From contig NZ_KI632511.1 in the NCBI RefSeq assembly GCF_000504285.1, positions 7,546,154 to 7,610,153 on the forward strand: a stretch of DNA of 64,000 nucleotides, in the 5' to 3' direction. Both the position numbers and the translations under genes were made by a program. This document shows, one piece after another, positions 36,766 to 47,347 of the stretch. Numbering within the stretch: the first letter of the stretch is position 1; each line of letters opens with the position of its first letter. The DNA is from Actinospica robiniae DSM 44927. Its GTDB lineage: Bacteria > Actinomycetota > Actinomycetes > Streptomycetales > Catenulisporaceae. The notes under the pieces were generated by a model. That model did not search any database, was not told the origin of the DNA, and was given only the letters and a program-made list of their open reading frames with translations.

Positions 36766-37605
36766 GTGACGATCGGCGACTGGGTCTGGGACGAGACCCT
36801 GTTCGAGGGCGCCTCCGCGTACTACGCGGCCGGGCGGCCGCCGTACGTGGCCGGCTGGGTGGACGTGCTGGTGGACACGCTCGAGCTGGACGGGCTCGGC
36901 CGGCTGGCGGACGTGGGCTGCGGGCCGGGCACGCTCGGCCTGGCCCTGGCCGACCGCTTCGCCGAGGTCGTCGGGCTGGACCCGGACGACGGGATGATCG
37001 CGCAGGCCGCGAGCCGGGCCGAGGCGGCCGGGCTGGCCGGGCGGACCCGGTGGATCGAGGCGCGGGCCGAGCAGTGGCCGGAAGGCCTCGGCACCTTCAC
37101 GGTCGCCGTCTTCGGGCAGTCCTTCCACTGGATGGACCGGGACCTGGTGGCGGCCAAGGTGCGGGACGCGCTCGTGCCCGGCGGCGCGTGCGTGCTGATC
37201 TCCAAGCCGCACGTGGACGTCCTGGGCCGGGAGCCCGTGCCGCACCCGGCGACTCCGACCGACCGGATCAAGGCGCTGGCCGAGAGCTATCTGGGGCCGG
37301 TGTGGCGAGCCGGGCAGGGGACCCTGCCGAACGGCACGCCGGGCGGCGAGAGCGCGGTGCTGGAGCGGGCCGGGTTCGGCGACTTCGAAGGCCATCTGCT
37401 GCCCGGTGGCGCTCATCTCGAGCGCACGGCGGACGTGGTCGTCGCGGAGGTCTTCTCGCTCTCGGGCTCGGCGCCGCACCTGTTCGGCGAGCGGCTCGCC
37501 GAGTTCGAGGCGGACCTGCGCCGGCTGCTGGCCGAGGTCTCGCCGTCCGGGCTCTTCTCGCGGCGGCAGCCGAGCACCGAGATCCGGATCTGGCGTCGGC
37601 CGTGA
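36766..37605 (+). CDS. Class I SAM-dependent methyltransferase
   Basis: A 279-residue methyltransferase. Motif I is LADVGCGPGTLGLALADRF and motif II VVGLDPDDGMI, with VAVFGQSFHWMD as the motif IV region, which is common in Methyltransf_11/UbiE-like proteins of unknown substrate. GGGCGGAG precedes this GTG. A GTG nine codons upstream (36739), behind CATAAT, is a second possible start. It lies 80 bases after dprE2 and may be read through from it. Confidence 0.82.
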   Translation: MTIGDWVWDETLFEGASAYYAAGRPPYVAGWVDVLVDTLELDGLGRLADVGCGPGTLGLALADRFAEVVGLDPDDGMIAQAASRAEAAGLAGRTRWIEARAEQWPEGLGTFTVAVFGQSFHWMDRDLVAAKVRDALVPGGACVLISKPHVDVLGREPVPHPATPTDRIKALAESYLGPVWRAGQGTLPNGTPGGESAVLERAGFGDFEGHLLPGGAHLERTADVVVAEVFSLSGSAPHLFGERLAEFEADLRRLLAEVSPSGLFSRRQPSTEIRIWRRP

Positions 37606-37679
37606 CCGCCGCCACAACCAGCCCGAACCGCTGACCTGCGGTGACGGCTGCGGTGGCAGCGGCTGTCGGAGGGCACGTC

Positions 37680-37685
37680 TAGCCT
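37680..37685 (+). promoter_or_regulatory. Probable -10 (TAGCCT) of uvrB
   Basis: TAGCCT ends 7 bases before the uvrB ATG at 37693. The intervening TGGAGGGC could alternatively serve as a ribosome site on a longer transcript. Confidence 0.4.
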
Positions 37686-37692
37686 GGAGGGC

Positions 37693-39786
<2,094 letters not shown>

Positions 39787-39860
39787 ACGGCCGGCTGAGC
39801 GGCGCCGGGCGTGCGTCGGCGCCCTCGGCGGCGCGATAGGATCCGGCCTTAGCTCAGGCT

Positions 39861-39882
39861 AACCGCGCGCTCGCGCGCGGTT
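39861..39882 (+). terminator. uvrB hairpin terminator
   Basis: The near-perfect palindrome AACCGCGCGC/GCGCGCGGTT lies 75 bases after uvrB and is followed by CACCC. No T run is present. Confidence 0.5.
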
Positions 39883-39966
39883 CACCCGCAGGCTTGCCGG
39901 GGGCGGCCGAGCGCGCATCCGTGCGCCTCGCCCGCCGGTACGGCACGAAGGACGGACAGCGACACC

Positions 39967-41169
39967 GTGACCAGTAGCACGACCGAGCACCAGGTACCGG
40001 CTCAGCACGATCGCTCGGCCGTCGCCGCCCTCCGCTCGGGCGCGCTGCGCTCGGCGCGGCGCGCGTGGCCCGCGATGGCCGCGTATCTGGCCGCACGCCT
40101 GGTGGGCACGCTCGTGTTCGGCCTGCTCTCGAGCGGCCACGGCTACGCCAGCCGCGGCATGTTCGTGTTCGTCGACTCGGGCTGGTACCAGAAGATCGCC
40201 GAGCGCGGCTACGACACCTCGATCTCGCCGAACCTCTCGCCCTTCGCCTTCGATCCGCTCTATCCGGGCCTGATGGGGCTCGGGCACGGGGTCACCCGCC
40301 TGCCGGTGACCGCGGTGGGCCTGGCGATCACCTGGATCGCCGCCGTCGCCGGGGCCTGGGCGCTGTTCGAGATCGGCCGCCTCGTGCGGGACGCGCGCAC
40401 CGGCCTGATCTTCGCGGTGCTCTGGGCGCTGATGCCCTCGGCCGTGATCCAGGGCTCCCTGTACGCTGACACGCTCGCGATCTGCCTGTCCGCGTGGGCG
40501 CTCTACGCGCTGCTGCGCCACGCCCTGATCACCGCGGCCGTGCTCGCCTGCCTGGCCGGAGCCACCCGTCCGACCGCGAACGCGATCGTCGCCACGGTGT
40601 GCGTCGGCGCGGTCGTGCAGTTCGTCTCGGCCCGCAGAAGCGGTGAGCGGGCCGGCTGGCGGCCGCCGGCCGCCTTCATCATCGCGCCGATCGGCTCCGC
40701 CGGATTCCTCGCGTATGTGGCGTACCGGATGGGCAGCGTCGGCGGATATCTGCGGGCGCAGAAGAAGTGGGGCACCGGCTTCGGCAACGCCGGCGACCTG
40801 CTGCACCGGATCAGGCTCGGCGTCGAGGGCTCGGCGGTCGGCGGCTACAACACCGGCCAGGCGCACATCACCACGGCGGTGCTGCTGGTGGTCCCCATTT
40901 TGATCATTGTGATGTTCGTCCAGCGACAGGCCTGGCAGCTGCTGACCTACACCTGCATCGTGGCCGTCCTGATCTACGCCGCGATCCACGACTACTCCGT
41001 CGTCCCGCGCGAGATGCTCGCGGTCTTCCCGGTGCTGCTGGCGCCGGCCGGCTGGCTCGCCTCGATCCGCCGCCGCTGGGTGGTCTGGGTGCTGCTCGCC
41101 GTGCTGGCCGTCGCCGCCGGCTGGTACGCCGCGTACATCCCGGTCGACGGCGGTCCCGGCTTCCCCTGA
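39967..41169 (+). CDS. Multi-spanning glycosyltransferase, PIG-V/mannosyltransferase-like
   Basis: A 400-residue membrane protein with about nine to ten helices. VDSGWYQKIAERGYDTSISPNLSPFAFDPLYPGLM places the acidic catalytic loop after the first helix, as in GT-C enzymes of the PIG-V/Gpi18 type. SAVIQGSLYADTLAICLSAWALY and LAGATRPTANAIVATV are the conserved downstream segments. It would use a polyprenyl-phospho-sugar donor on the outer face of the membrane. The GTG start follows GGACGGACAGCGACACC. The terminator at 41210-41255 ends the unit. Confidence 0.78.
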   Translation: MTSSTTEHQVPAQHDRSAVAALRSGALRSARRAWPAMAAYLAARLVGTLVFGLLSSGHGYASRGMFVFVDSGWYQKIAERGYDTSISPNLSPFAFDPLYPGLMGLGHGVTRLPVTAVGLAITWIAAVAGAWALFEIGRLVRDARTGLIFAVLWALMPSAVIQGSLYADTLAICLSAWALYALLRHALITAAVLACLAGATRPTANAIVATVCVGAVVQFVSARRSGERAGWRPPAAFIIAPIGSAGFLAYVAYRMGSVGGYLRAQKKWGTGFGNAGDLLHRIRLGVEGSAVGGYNTGQAHITTAVLLVVPILIIVMFVQRQAWQLLTYTCIVAVLIYAAIHDYSVVPREMLAVFPVLLAPAGWLASIRRRWVVWVLLAVLAVAAGWYAAYIPVDGGPGFP

Positions 41170-41209
41170 ACCGGCATGGCCCGTAAGCCGGCACAGCCCG
41201 TGGACACAC

Positions 41210-41255
41210 CATGCGGCGCCCGTGCGATCCGCGCGGATCGCACGGGCGCCGCATG
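41210..41255. terminator. Perfect 46-bp palindrome, bidirectional terminator
   Basis: Two 23-base arms (41210-41232 and 41233-41255) are exact inverse complements with no spacer. It lies between the convergent glycosyltransferase and GH29 genes and can end both. Confidence 0.85.
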
Positions 41256-41266
41256 TTCCCTGTGCG

Positions 41267-42697
41267 TCAGGCAGCTGTGATCCGGAGCACCGGCAGCGGC
41301 ACCGCCGCCTGGTGCCCGGTGGCCCAGGACTCCGGCAGGCGCACGGTCAGCGCGTGCGGGCCCTGCTCGAACTCGAGTGGCCGCGGTTCGAACTCGCCGG
41401 TGTGGCCGAGCAGCTCGATCCGGCCGATCTTGCCGTGGTAGAGCGTCAGATCCGCTCCGAGCGAACGGATCTCGATCCGTCCGTCCTCCGGCGCGGCGAG
41501 GGAGAGCACGTACAGCAGCCCCTCCCGAGTGGTGAAACGCAGGTCGCGCGGGCCGTATCCGGCCTGGTCGCCCTCGGAGAAGCCGCCCTCGATGGACTTG
41601 GCCGGGCCTTCGCCGTAGACGGCCCATGGCCGGGTGCCGTACACGGCCTCGCCGTTGACCGCGAGCCAGGCCCCTACCTCGCGCAGGATCTGTGCCTCGT
41701 CCTCGGCGATCGTGCCGTCGGCCTTGGGTCCGACGTTCAGCAGCAGGCAGCCGTTCTTGGCGACCGTGTCCATGAGCGTGCCGACGAGCTCCCGCGGGGT
41801 CTTGTACTCCGGGTCCTCGACGTAGCACCAGGATTTACGCGAGACCGCCGTGCACGCCTGCCACGGACGTGGCCGCAGCGTAGCGCTCGCGCCGCGCTCG
41901 ATGTCCTCGACCGCCGTGCCGACCGGGAAAGCGCCGTCCTTGTACGTCAGGACGGGCTCGAGCCCGGCGTCGGCGAGCCGGTTGTAGTAGTGCGCGGCGA
42001 GCTTCGGCAGGTACGGCGTGTAGGCAGGCCGGTGGATCCACCAGTCGAAGTAGAGCAACTGCGGGTCGTAGGCGTCGATGAGCTCGATCGTGTGCGCAGC
42101 CCATTCGTCCAGGAACTGCTTGCTCGGTGCGAGGTGCTGCGGCTGCGCCGGGCCGTAGAGCGAGGCGTAACGCGGATCGCGCACGTCCGAATCGAAGGCC
42201 ATCCCGCCCTCGAGGAACCACCAGTGCTCGGCACGGTGGGTGGAGACTCCGAAGACCATCGCCCGGCGGCGTACCGCCTCGGCCAGCTCGCCGATCACGT
42301 CCCGCTTCGGGCCCATCACCGTGGCGTTCCACGGGTTGAGCTCGCTGCGGTACATGGCGAACCCGTCGTGGTGCTCGGCCACCGGGACCACGTACTGCGC
42401 GCCGGCTTCGCGGAAGAGCGCGGCCCAGGCGTCCGGGTCGAAGGACTCGCCGGTCAGCAGCGGGATGAAGTCCTTGTAGCCGAACTCGTTCTGCGGTCCC
42501 CAGGTGGCGCGGTGGTGCTCGAACTCCGGCTTGTCCGTGCGGTACATGTTCCGCGAGTACCACTCGTTGCTGTAGGCGGGCACGCTGTAGGGGCCCCAGT
42601 GCACGAAGATGCCGAACTTCGCGTCCCTGAACCAGTCCGGGACCCGGTAGGCGGCCAGGGATTCCCAGCTCGCCTCGTACCGGTCCGCCGAGGTCAC
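41267..42697 (-). CDS. GH29 alpha-L-fucosidase
   Basis: A 476-residue glycoside hydrolase family 29 enzyme. WFRDAKFGIFVHWGPYSVPAYSNEWYSRNMY is the family N-terminus and YVVPVAEHHDGFAMYRSELNPWNA the substrate site. The nucleophile is Asp 218 in LLYFDWWIH. NGCLLLNVGPKADGTI lies later, followed by a C-terminal beta domain. No signal peptide is present, so it acts in the cytosol. The GTG start overlaps the GH3 stop by four bases (GTGA), so both are made from one transcript. It would remove the terminal fucose from imported xyloglucan oligosaccharides. Confidence 0.92.
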   Translation of the reverse strand: MTSADRYEASWESLAAYRVPDWFRDAKFGIFVHWGPYSVPAYSNEWYSRNMYRTDKPEFEHHRATWGPQNEFGYKDFIPLLTGESFDPDAWAALFREAGAQYVVPVAEHHDGFAMYRSELNPWNATVMGPKRDVIGELAEAVRRRAMVFGVSTHRAEHWWFLEGGMAFDSDVRDPRYASLYGPAQPQHLAPSKQFLDEWAAHTIELIDAYDPQLLYFDWWIHRPAYTPYLPKLAAHYYNRLADAGLEPVLTYKDGAFPVGTAVEDIERGASATLRPRPWQACTAVSRKSWCYVEDPEYKTPRELVGTLMDTVAKNGCLLLNVGPKADGTIAEDEAQILREVGAWLAVNGEAVYGTRPWAVYGEGPAKSIEGGFSEGDQAGYGPRDLRFTTREGLLYVLSLAAPEDGRIEIRSLGADLTLYHGKIGRIELLGHTGEFEPRPLEFEQGPHALTVRLPESWATGHQAAVPLPVLRITAA

Positions 42698-45255
42698 GCC
42701 AGCTCCACGTGCACGCTCGCCGGCAGATCGGCGCTGGATCGGCCGACCTCGAACACGTACTCGCCTGCTGCGACGAAGGCGCGTCCCTCAGCCGCGGACC
42801 ACCGCTGCAGACCGGCGGAAGCCACTTCGAAGGCGACCTCGCGCCGCTCGCCCGGCTCCAGCGCGATCCGCGCGAAACCGACCAGGATCCGCAGCGCCTC
42901 GTCCTCGGCGTCGAAGCCCTCGCCGCCGATCCGGCGCACGTAGAGCTGGGCGATCTCGTGTCCGAATCGGGGGCCGGTGTTGGTTATGTCGAGATTAACG
43001 GTTACTGTGAACGCTCCCGGTCCTTCTGCCTGCACCTGCGCCGACGGATCGGAGTACTCGAACGTCGTGTAGGAAAGACCATGACCGAACGGATACAAGT
43101 GGTCACGCCGCGAGTACCGGTAGGTCCATCGGGATCCGATCACGTCGTAGTCGGTCGGGTCCGGAAGTTCGGCCGAAGCCGCGTACCAGGTCTGCGGCAG
43201 CCGACCCGAGGGGTTGCTCCGCCCGGTGAGCGCGCCGGCCACCGCGGTGCCGAGCTCCTGGCCGCCGTGCGAGGTCCACAGGACCGCCGGCAGGCTCCGG
43301 GCTGCGAAATCGATCGCATACGGGTAGCTGGAGACCAGCACGAGCACGGTCTCCGGGTTGGCCTGCTGCACCGCGCGCAGCAGCCGCTCCTGCCGGGCCG
43401 GCAGCTCGAGGCCGTCGCGGTCCACGGTCTCCCGGCCGTTGATGTGCGGGTCGTTGCCGAGCACCAGCACGACGCGGTCGGCCGAGGCCGCGAGCTCTGC
43501 GGCGGCCTGCTCGCCCGACTCCACGACGTCCAGCCGGAAGCGGGTGGCGGCGGCGAAATCCTCGACATCGGCCAGCAGCGCACCGGTCGACGGTTCGACG
43601 CGGACGTACTTACGGCGCTCCGGCGCGTTGGAGCGCAGCGTGAAAGTTTCACCGCCGGCAGCGTCCGCGGCGGTGTCCGGAGCGGCTTCGAACTCCCAGA
43701 GTTCCTTGACGATCCAGCCGTCCGGGGCGTCCGCGGCGGCCTCGACGCCCTCGTCGTTCTTGCCGGTGAGCGTCAGGTAGCGCCCGTTCTCGACGGACTG
43801 CAGCGTGTGCACCGGCAGCGGGCACTGCACGCTGGTGCCCCAGTCCTGGTGCCGGTACGGACCGAACTCGACGGGCTCGCCGGAGGCCTCGTCCACGACC
43901 CGCAGCACCACCAGGTCGGCGCCGTCAGTCGTGCCGATCTGCGTCCCGGCTTCGGCGTACGCGCTGGTCAGGGCGTCCGCGATGGACACCGAGTAGGGCA
44001 GCGTGCCGCTGTACCAGTCGGTCAGTACCCGCGTGCCCAGGTGGCCGATGACGGCGATGCGTTCGGGCGCGTCCTGGCCGGTCGGCAGGGGAAGCGCGGC
44101 GTCCTCGTTCTTGAGCAGCACCACGGACGCCTCAGCCGCCTCGCGGGCGAGCGCGCGGTGCTCCGCGCTGTCGATGACGTCGGCCTTGATGTCGGCGTAC
44201 GGGTCGGAGTCCTTGGCGAACTCCGCGGTCCGCGCGCGCAGGAGCAGCAGCCGGCGCACCGCGGCGTCCACGTCGGACTCGGTGATCAGGCCGCGTTCCA
44301 GCGCCGCGGTGAAGCGCTCGATCGTCGGAACGCTGTCCGTGGCGTTGTCGGTGTAGCTGTCCACGCCCGCCTTGAGCGCGGCGGCGTGCGAGACGGCGTG
44401 GTCGTCGAAGTACTTCTCCCGTTCGACCAGGTTCGACGGGGCCTGCGCGTCCGAGCACACCGCGAGATCCGGGTCCCAGGCGCGCAGCGCGTCATTGATC
44501 AGCGGGTGGACATGGTTGGGCACGCCGTTGGTCAGGTTGTAGCCGGGCATCACACCGGCGGCCACGCCCGCCTCGATCGGTCCGCGGAAGGCCGGGAGCT
44601 CGTATTCGTGCAGGACCCGGTCCGGCACCCGCACGTCGATCAGGTCGCGGTCCGTCTCGATGTTGTACGCGAGGAAGTGCTTGAGCACCGGCGTGGTGCG
44701 CCACACCGTGGGGTGCTCGCCCCGCAGTCCGCGGCAGAAAGCGGTGGCGATCTGCGCGGTCGCGTACGGGTCCTCGCTGTAACCCTCCTCGTTGCGGCCC
44801 CAGCGCGGGTCGCGCAGCGGGTTGACCACCGGCGCCCACACGTTGAGCGAGACCTGCGCCGGCTTCTCGAACTGGCCGCTGTCCTGGTACGCGTTCGCGG
44901 TGTCCTGGCTGAACGCGCGCACCTCGGTCGAGACCGCCTCGCCCACCCGCCGCACCAGCTCCCGGTCCCAGGTCGCGCCCAGGCCCACCGCCTGCGGGAA
45001 GACCGTCGCCTCGCCGATCCAGGCCACCCCGTGCAAGCCCTCGCACCCGGTCAGGAACTTCGCCAGGCCGAGCCGTTCGACGGCCGGCTGGTGCTGGTGC
45101 AGGAAGGCCACCTTCTCCTGGACGGTCAGTTCGGCCAGCAGCGACTCGGCCTGCTGTTCAGGGGTGGGGGTCACGAGGGCCACTCTCTCACTCGGGGGAT
45201 GCGAAGGCGACGGGACGGAAACGGGCATCTGATCGAAGCGCTTCGAAAGTTCCAT
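42694..45255 (-). CDS. GH3 beta-glucosidase with inserted beta-trefoil-like domain
   Basis: An 853-residue GH3 enzyme without signal peptide. Residues about 35-340 are the GH3 barrel (KHFLAYN near 192, nucleophile Asp 269 in VCSDAQAPS). The second GH3 domain begins near 370 (ASVVLLKNEDAALPL) and a fibronectin III-like domain closes the protein. Residues about 484-578 (TLQSVENGRYLTLTG ... TRFRLDVVE) look like a fascin or beta-trefoil insert and not the usual PA14. AAAGGGGGG before the ATG at 45255 supports the start. An operator palindrome lies within codons 4-8, so a shorter start at 45228 is possible. It would trim glucose from xyloglucan backbone fragments. Confidence 0.88.
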   Translation of the reverse strand: MELSKRFDQMPVSVPSPSHPPSERVALVTPTPEQQAESLLAELTVQEKVAFLHQHQPAVERLGLAKFLTGCEGLHGVAWIGEATVFPQAVGLGATWDRELVRRVGEAVSTEVRAFSQDTANAYQDSGQFEKPAQVSLNVWAPVVNPLRDPRWGRNEEGYSEDPYATAQIATAFCRGLRGEHPTVWRTTPVLKHFLAYNIETDRDLIDVRVPDRVLHEYELPAFRGPIEAGVAAGVMPGYNLTNGVPNHVHPLINDALRAWDPDLAVCSDAQAPSNLVEREKYFDDHAVSHAAALKAGVDSYTDNATDSVPTIERFTAALERGLITESDVDAAVRRLLLLRARTAEFAKDSDPYADIKADVIDSAEHRALAREAAEASVVLLKNEDAALPLPTGQDAPERIAVIGHLGTRVLTDWYSGTLPYSVSIADALTSAYAEAGTQIGTTDGADLVVLRVVDEASGEPVEFGPYRHQDWGTSVQCPLPVHTLQSVENGRYLTLTGKNDEGVEAAADAPDGWIVKELWEFEAAPDTAADAAGGETFTLRSNAPERRKYVRVEPSTGALLADVEDFAAATRFRLDVVESGEQAAAELAASADRVVLVLGNDPHINGRETVDRDGLELPARQERLLRAVQQANPETVLVLVSSYPYAIDFAARSLPAVLWTSHGGQELGTAVAGALTGRSNPSGRLPQTWYAASAELPDPTDYDVIGSRWTYRYSRRDHLYPFGHGLSYTTFEYSDPSAQVQAEGPGAFTVTVNLDITNTGPRFGHEIAQLYVRRIGGEGFDAEDEALRILVGFARIALEPGERREVAFEVASAGLQRWSAAEGRAFVAAGEYVFEVGRSSADLPASVHVELA
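45233..45246. promoter_or_regulatory. LacI-type operator 1 (GH3-GH29 side)
   Basis: The perfect palindrome TCGAAGCGCTTCGA overlaps the beginning of the GH3 gene. It is the same sequence as operator 3 and matches operators 2 and 4 in at least 12 of 14 positions. Confidence 0.8.
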
Positions 45256-45469
45256 CCCACCCCCCTTTCTGTCAATCCCCGGCCAGCTCAGGAACTCGGT
45301 CCGCCGGCCGTAAGCAAAAGAATCTTTGCAGTTCAGAGGCGATGTAGTGGTACAGCGGGGGAGGAGGTCGGCCCTGGTATCGACCACCGGGCATCGAGTG
45401 CCCTCGTCATCGAATCGTAACCGAACGCCCTTGCATGGGCCGTTTTACTGACCTAACCTCAAGCCAACA

Positions 45470-45483
45470 TTGAAGCGCTTCGA
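45470..45483. promoter_or_regulatory. LacI-type operator 2 (importer operon)
   Basis: TTGAAGCGCTTCGA, centred 237 bp from operator 1 and 51 bases before the binding-protein ATG. It contains the GAAGCGCTTC core. Confidence 0.8.
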
Positions 45484-45533
45484 CGACTCTCTCCGTGGGT
45501 CGGCCGAGCGACCCCACACTCTTGGAGAGTTCA

Positions 45534-47222
45534 ATGCCGAGCTCCATCGCATTCACCCGACGCGGGTTCGTGACCGCGTCCGCGGGTGTCGCCGGCGCGG
45601 TAGCCGGAGTGCCGTTGCTTTCCGCCTGTGGCAGCAGCGCAAGCAGTACCACCGGCGTGACGGCGAAGTCCGCCGTGAAGGCCGTCATTCCGACCTATAA
45701 GGCCTCCAGCGCGGTCACCGCCGACATCCCCTCGGTCGCGGGCGCCGTCGGCTCGGCCACCGACCCGGGCTTCCTGAACTTCCCGGCCAACCCGGTCAAG
45801 ACCGTGACCGGCACGATCGGCTCCGGCGGCACCTACAAGACGGTGACCCCGATCTGGGGCTCGGTCCCGCCGGCCGGCAACAGCTACTACAAGGCCGTGA
45901 ACGCGGCCCTGGGCGCCACGCTGAACGAGAACCCCTCGGACGGCAACAACTACGCCACGATGCTCTCCACCCTCTTCGCCTCCGGGAACATCCCGGACTG
46001 GCTGGACGTGCCGGGCTGGAACACCGCCGCGATCCAGAACTTCTCCGAGGGTGTCGAGAAGTACTTCAAGGACCTCACGCCCTACCTCGCGGGCGACAAG
46101 GCGCTGGACTACCCGAACCTCGCCGCGATCCCCTCCACCGGCTGGTCCGCGGGTGTGTGGAACGGCAAGCTGTACGGCATTCCGCTGTGGACCTCGGGCG
46201 CCTCGTTCGCGGGCATGATCTACTACCGCGCGGACATCTTCAAGACCGCCGGCATCGACGCCTCCACGATCACCAGCGCGGACGCGCTCAAGGCGCTCGG
46301 CGCCGAGCTGACCAACAAGTCCAAGGGCCAGTACGCCTTCGATGACCTGGGCATCTACCTCTTCCAGATGTTCAACATCCCGATCTCCTCGGGTGTGGGC
46401 TTCACGAAGGACTCCAGCGGCAACTTCATCTCCAAGTACGAGATGCCCGAGTACGTGGAGATGCTGGAGTTCGCCTCCTCGCTCGCCAAGGGCGGCTGGG
46501 TGCACCCCTCTGCCATCGCCGGAGACTCGCAGAACGCGAAGAACCGCTTCTGGGCCGGCAAGACCGTGATCACGGCCGACGGCAACGGCGCGTGGGTGGG
46601 CGCGGACGCGCAGAGCGGCCAGGCCGCCAACAAGGGCTACGAGCGGCAGGCCTTCAAGATCTTCTCCTTCGACGGCTCCACCCCGAAGATCGGCCTCGAG
46701 GCCGGCGCCGGCATGTTCTCGTACCTCAACAAGAACCTGTCCGACGCCCAGGTCAAGGAACTGCTGCGGATCGCCAACTTCCTCGCCGCCCCCTACGGCA
46801 GCCAGGAGTACCTGGTCGCGCGCTACGGCCAGTCGGGCACCGACTACACGATCACCGCCAACGGCCCGACGCTGACCAGCGAGGGCAACAAGGTCGTCAT
46901 CGACACCTTCGACCAGCTCGCGAACTGCCAGGCGGTCATCTACAACGCCGGCTTCAACCAGATCACCCAGGACTACGCGGCCTGGCAGGCGGACGCGGTC
47001 CAGCACGCGTACAAGCCGCTCTTCTTCGCGATGAACATCACCGAGCCGGCGTCGACCGCCAAGGCGACCACCGCGCTCGAGTCGGTCATCACCGACGTGC
47101 GCCTCGGCCGCAAGACGGTGACGGACTACCAGAACGCGCTCACCACTTGGAAGAACCAGGGCGGCAACACGCTGCGCGCCTTCTACGAGGGCGTTGCCAA
47201 GAAGTACGGCACCGGTAACTGA
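45534..47222 (+). CDS. Sugar ABC transporter substrate-binding lipoprotein
   Basis: A 562-residue family 1 extracellular solute-binding protein of the large LplA-like type. The N-terminus has a twin-arginine-type pattern (TRRGFVTASAGVAGAVAGVPL) followed by lipobox LLSAC, so it is probably exported folded and then lipid-anchored. Mature segments include LNENPSDGNNYATMLSTLFASGNIPDWLDVPGW and GKLYGIPLWTSGASFAGMIYYRADIFKTAGID, usual for oligosaccharide binders. GGAGAG 5 bases upstream fixes the start. As first gene of the xyloglucan operon it likely binds xyloglucan oligosaccharides, which is inference from its neighbours. Confidence 0.88.
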   Translation: MPSSIAFTRRGFVTASAGVAGAVAGVPLLSACGSSASSTTGVTAKSAVKAVIPTYKASSAVTADIPSVAGAVGSATDPGFLNFPANPVKTVTGTIGSGGTYKTVTPIWGSVPPAGNSYYKAVNAALGATLNENPSDGNNYATMLSTLFASGNIPDWLDVPGWNTAAIQNFSEGVEKYFKDLTPYLAGDKALDYPNLAAIPSTGWSAGVWNGKLYGIPLWTSGASFAGMIYYRADIFKTAGIDASTITSADALKALGAELTNKSKGQYAFDDLGIYLFQMFNIPISSGVGFTKDSSGNFISKYEMPEYVEMLEFASSLAKGGWVHPSAIAGDSQNAKNRFWAGKTVITADGNGAWVGADAQSGQAANKGYERQAFKIFSFDGSTPKIGLEAGAGMFSYLNKNLSDAQVKELLRIANFLAAPYGSQEYLVARYGQSGTDYTITANGPTLTSEGNKVVIDTFDQLANCQAVIYNAGFNQITQDYAAWQADAVQHAYKPLFFAMNITEPASTAKATTALESVITDVRLGRKTVTDYQNALTTWKNQGGNTLRAFYEGVAKKYGTGN

Positions 47223-47280
47223 TTCCAGGCTGAGACCGGGCGGATCCCCCGCGGCGCGCGAGCGGCGCGGGGCAGGCTCC

Positions 47281-47303
47281 GCCCGGCCCTGCCGCGGCCG
47301 GGC
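47281..47303 (+). other. Intercistronic hairpin after the binding-protein gene
   Basis: The stem GCCCGGCC/GGCCGGGC with a 7-base loop lies in the 125-base gap between binding protein and permease genes. Such hairpins often stabilise or attenuate the transcript so that binding protein exceeds permease. Confidence 0.4.
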
Positions 47304-47347
47304 GTGGCCGCGGCGTGAGCGATGAGCGTGAGATGGGAGTAGGGCCC

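Noticed and set aside
42709-45420. Open frame of about 900 codons antisense to GH3
   Set aside because: The GH3 catalytic motifs read on the minus strand; this frame gives no recognisable protein.
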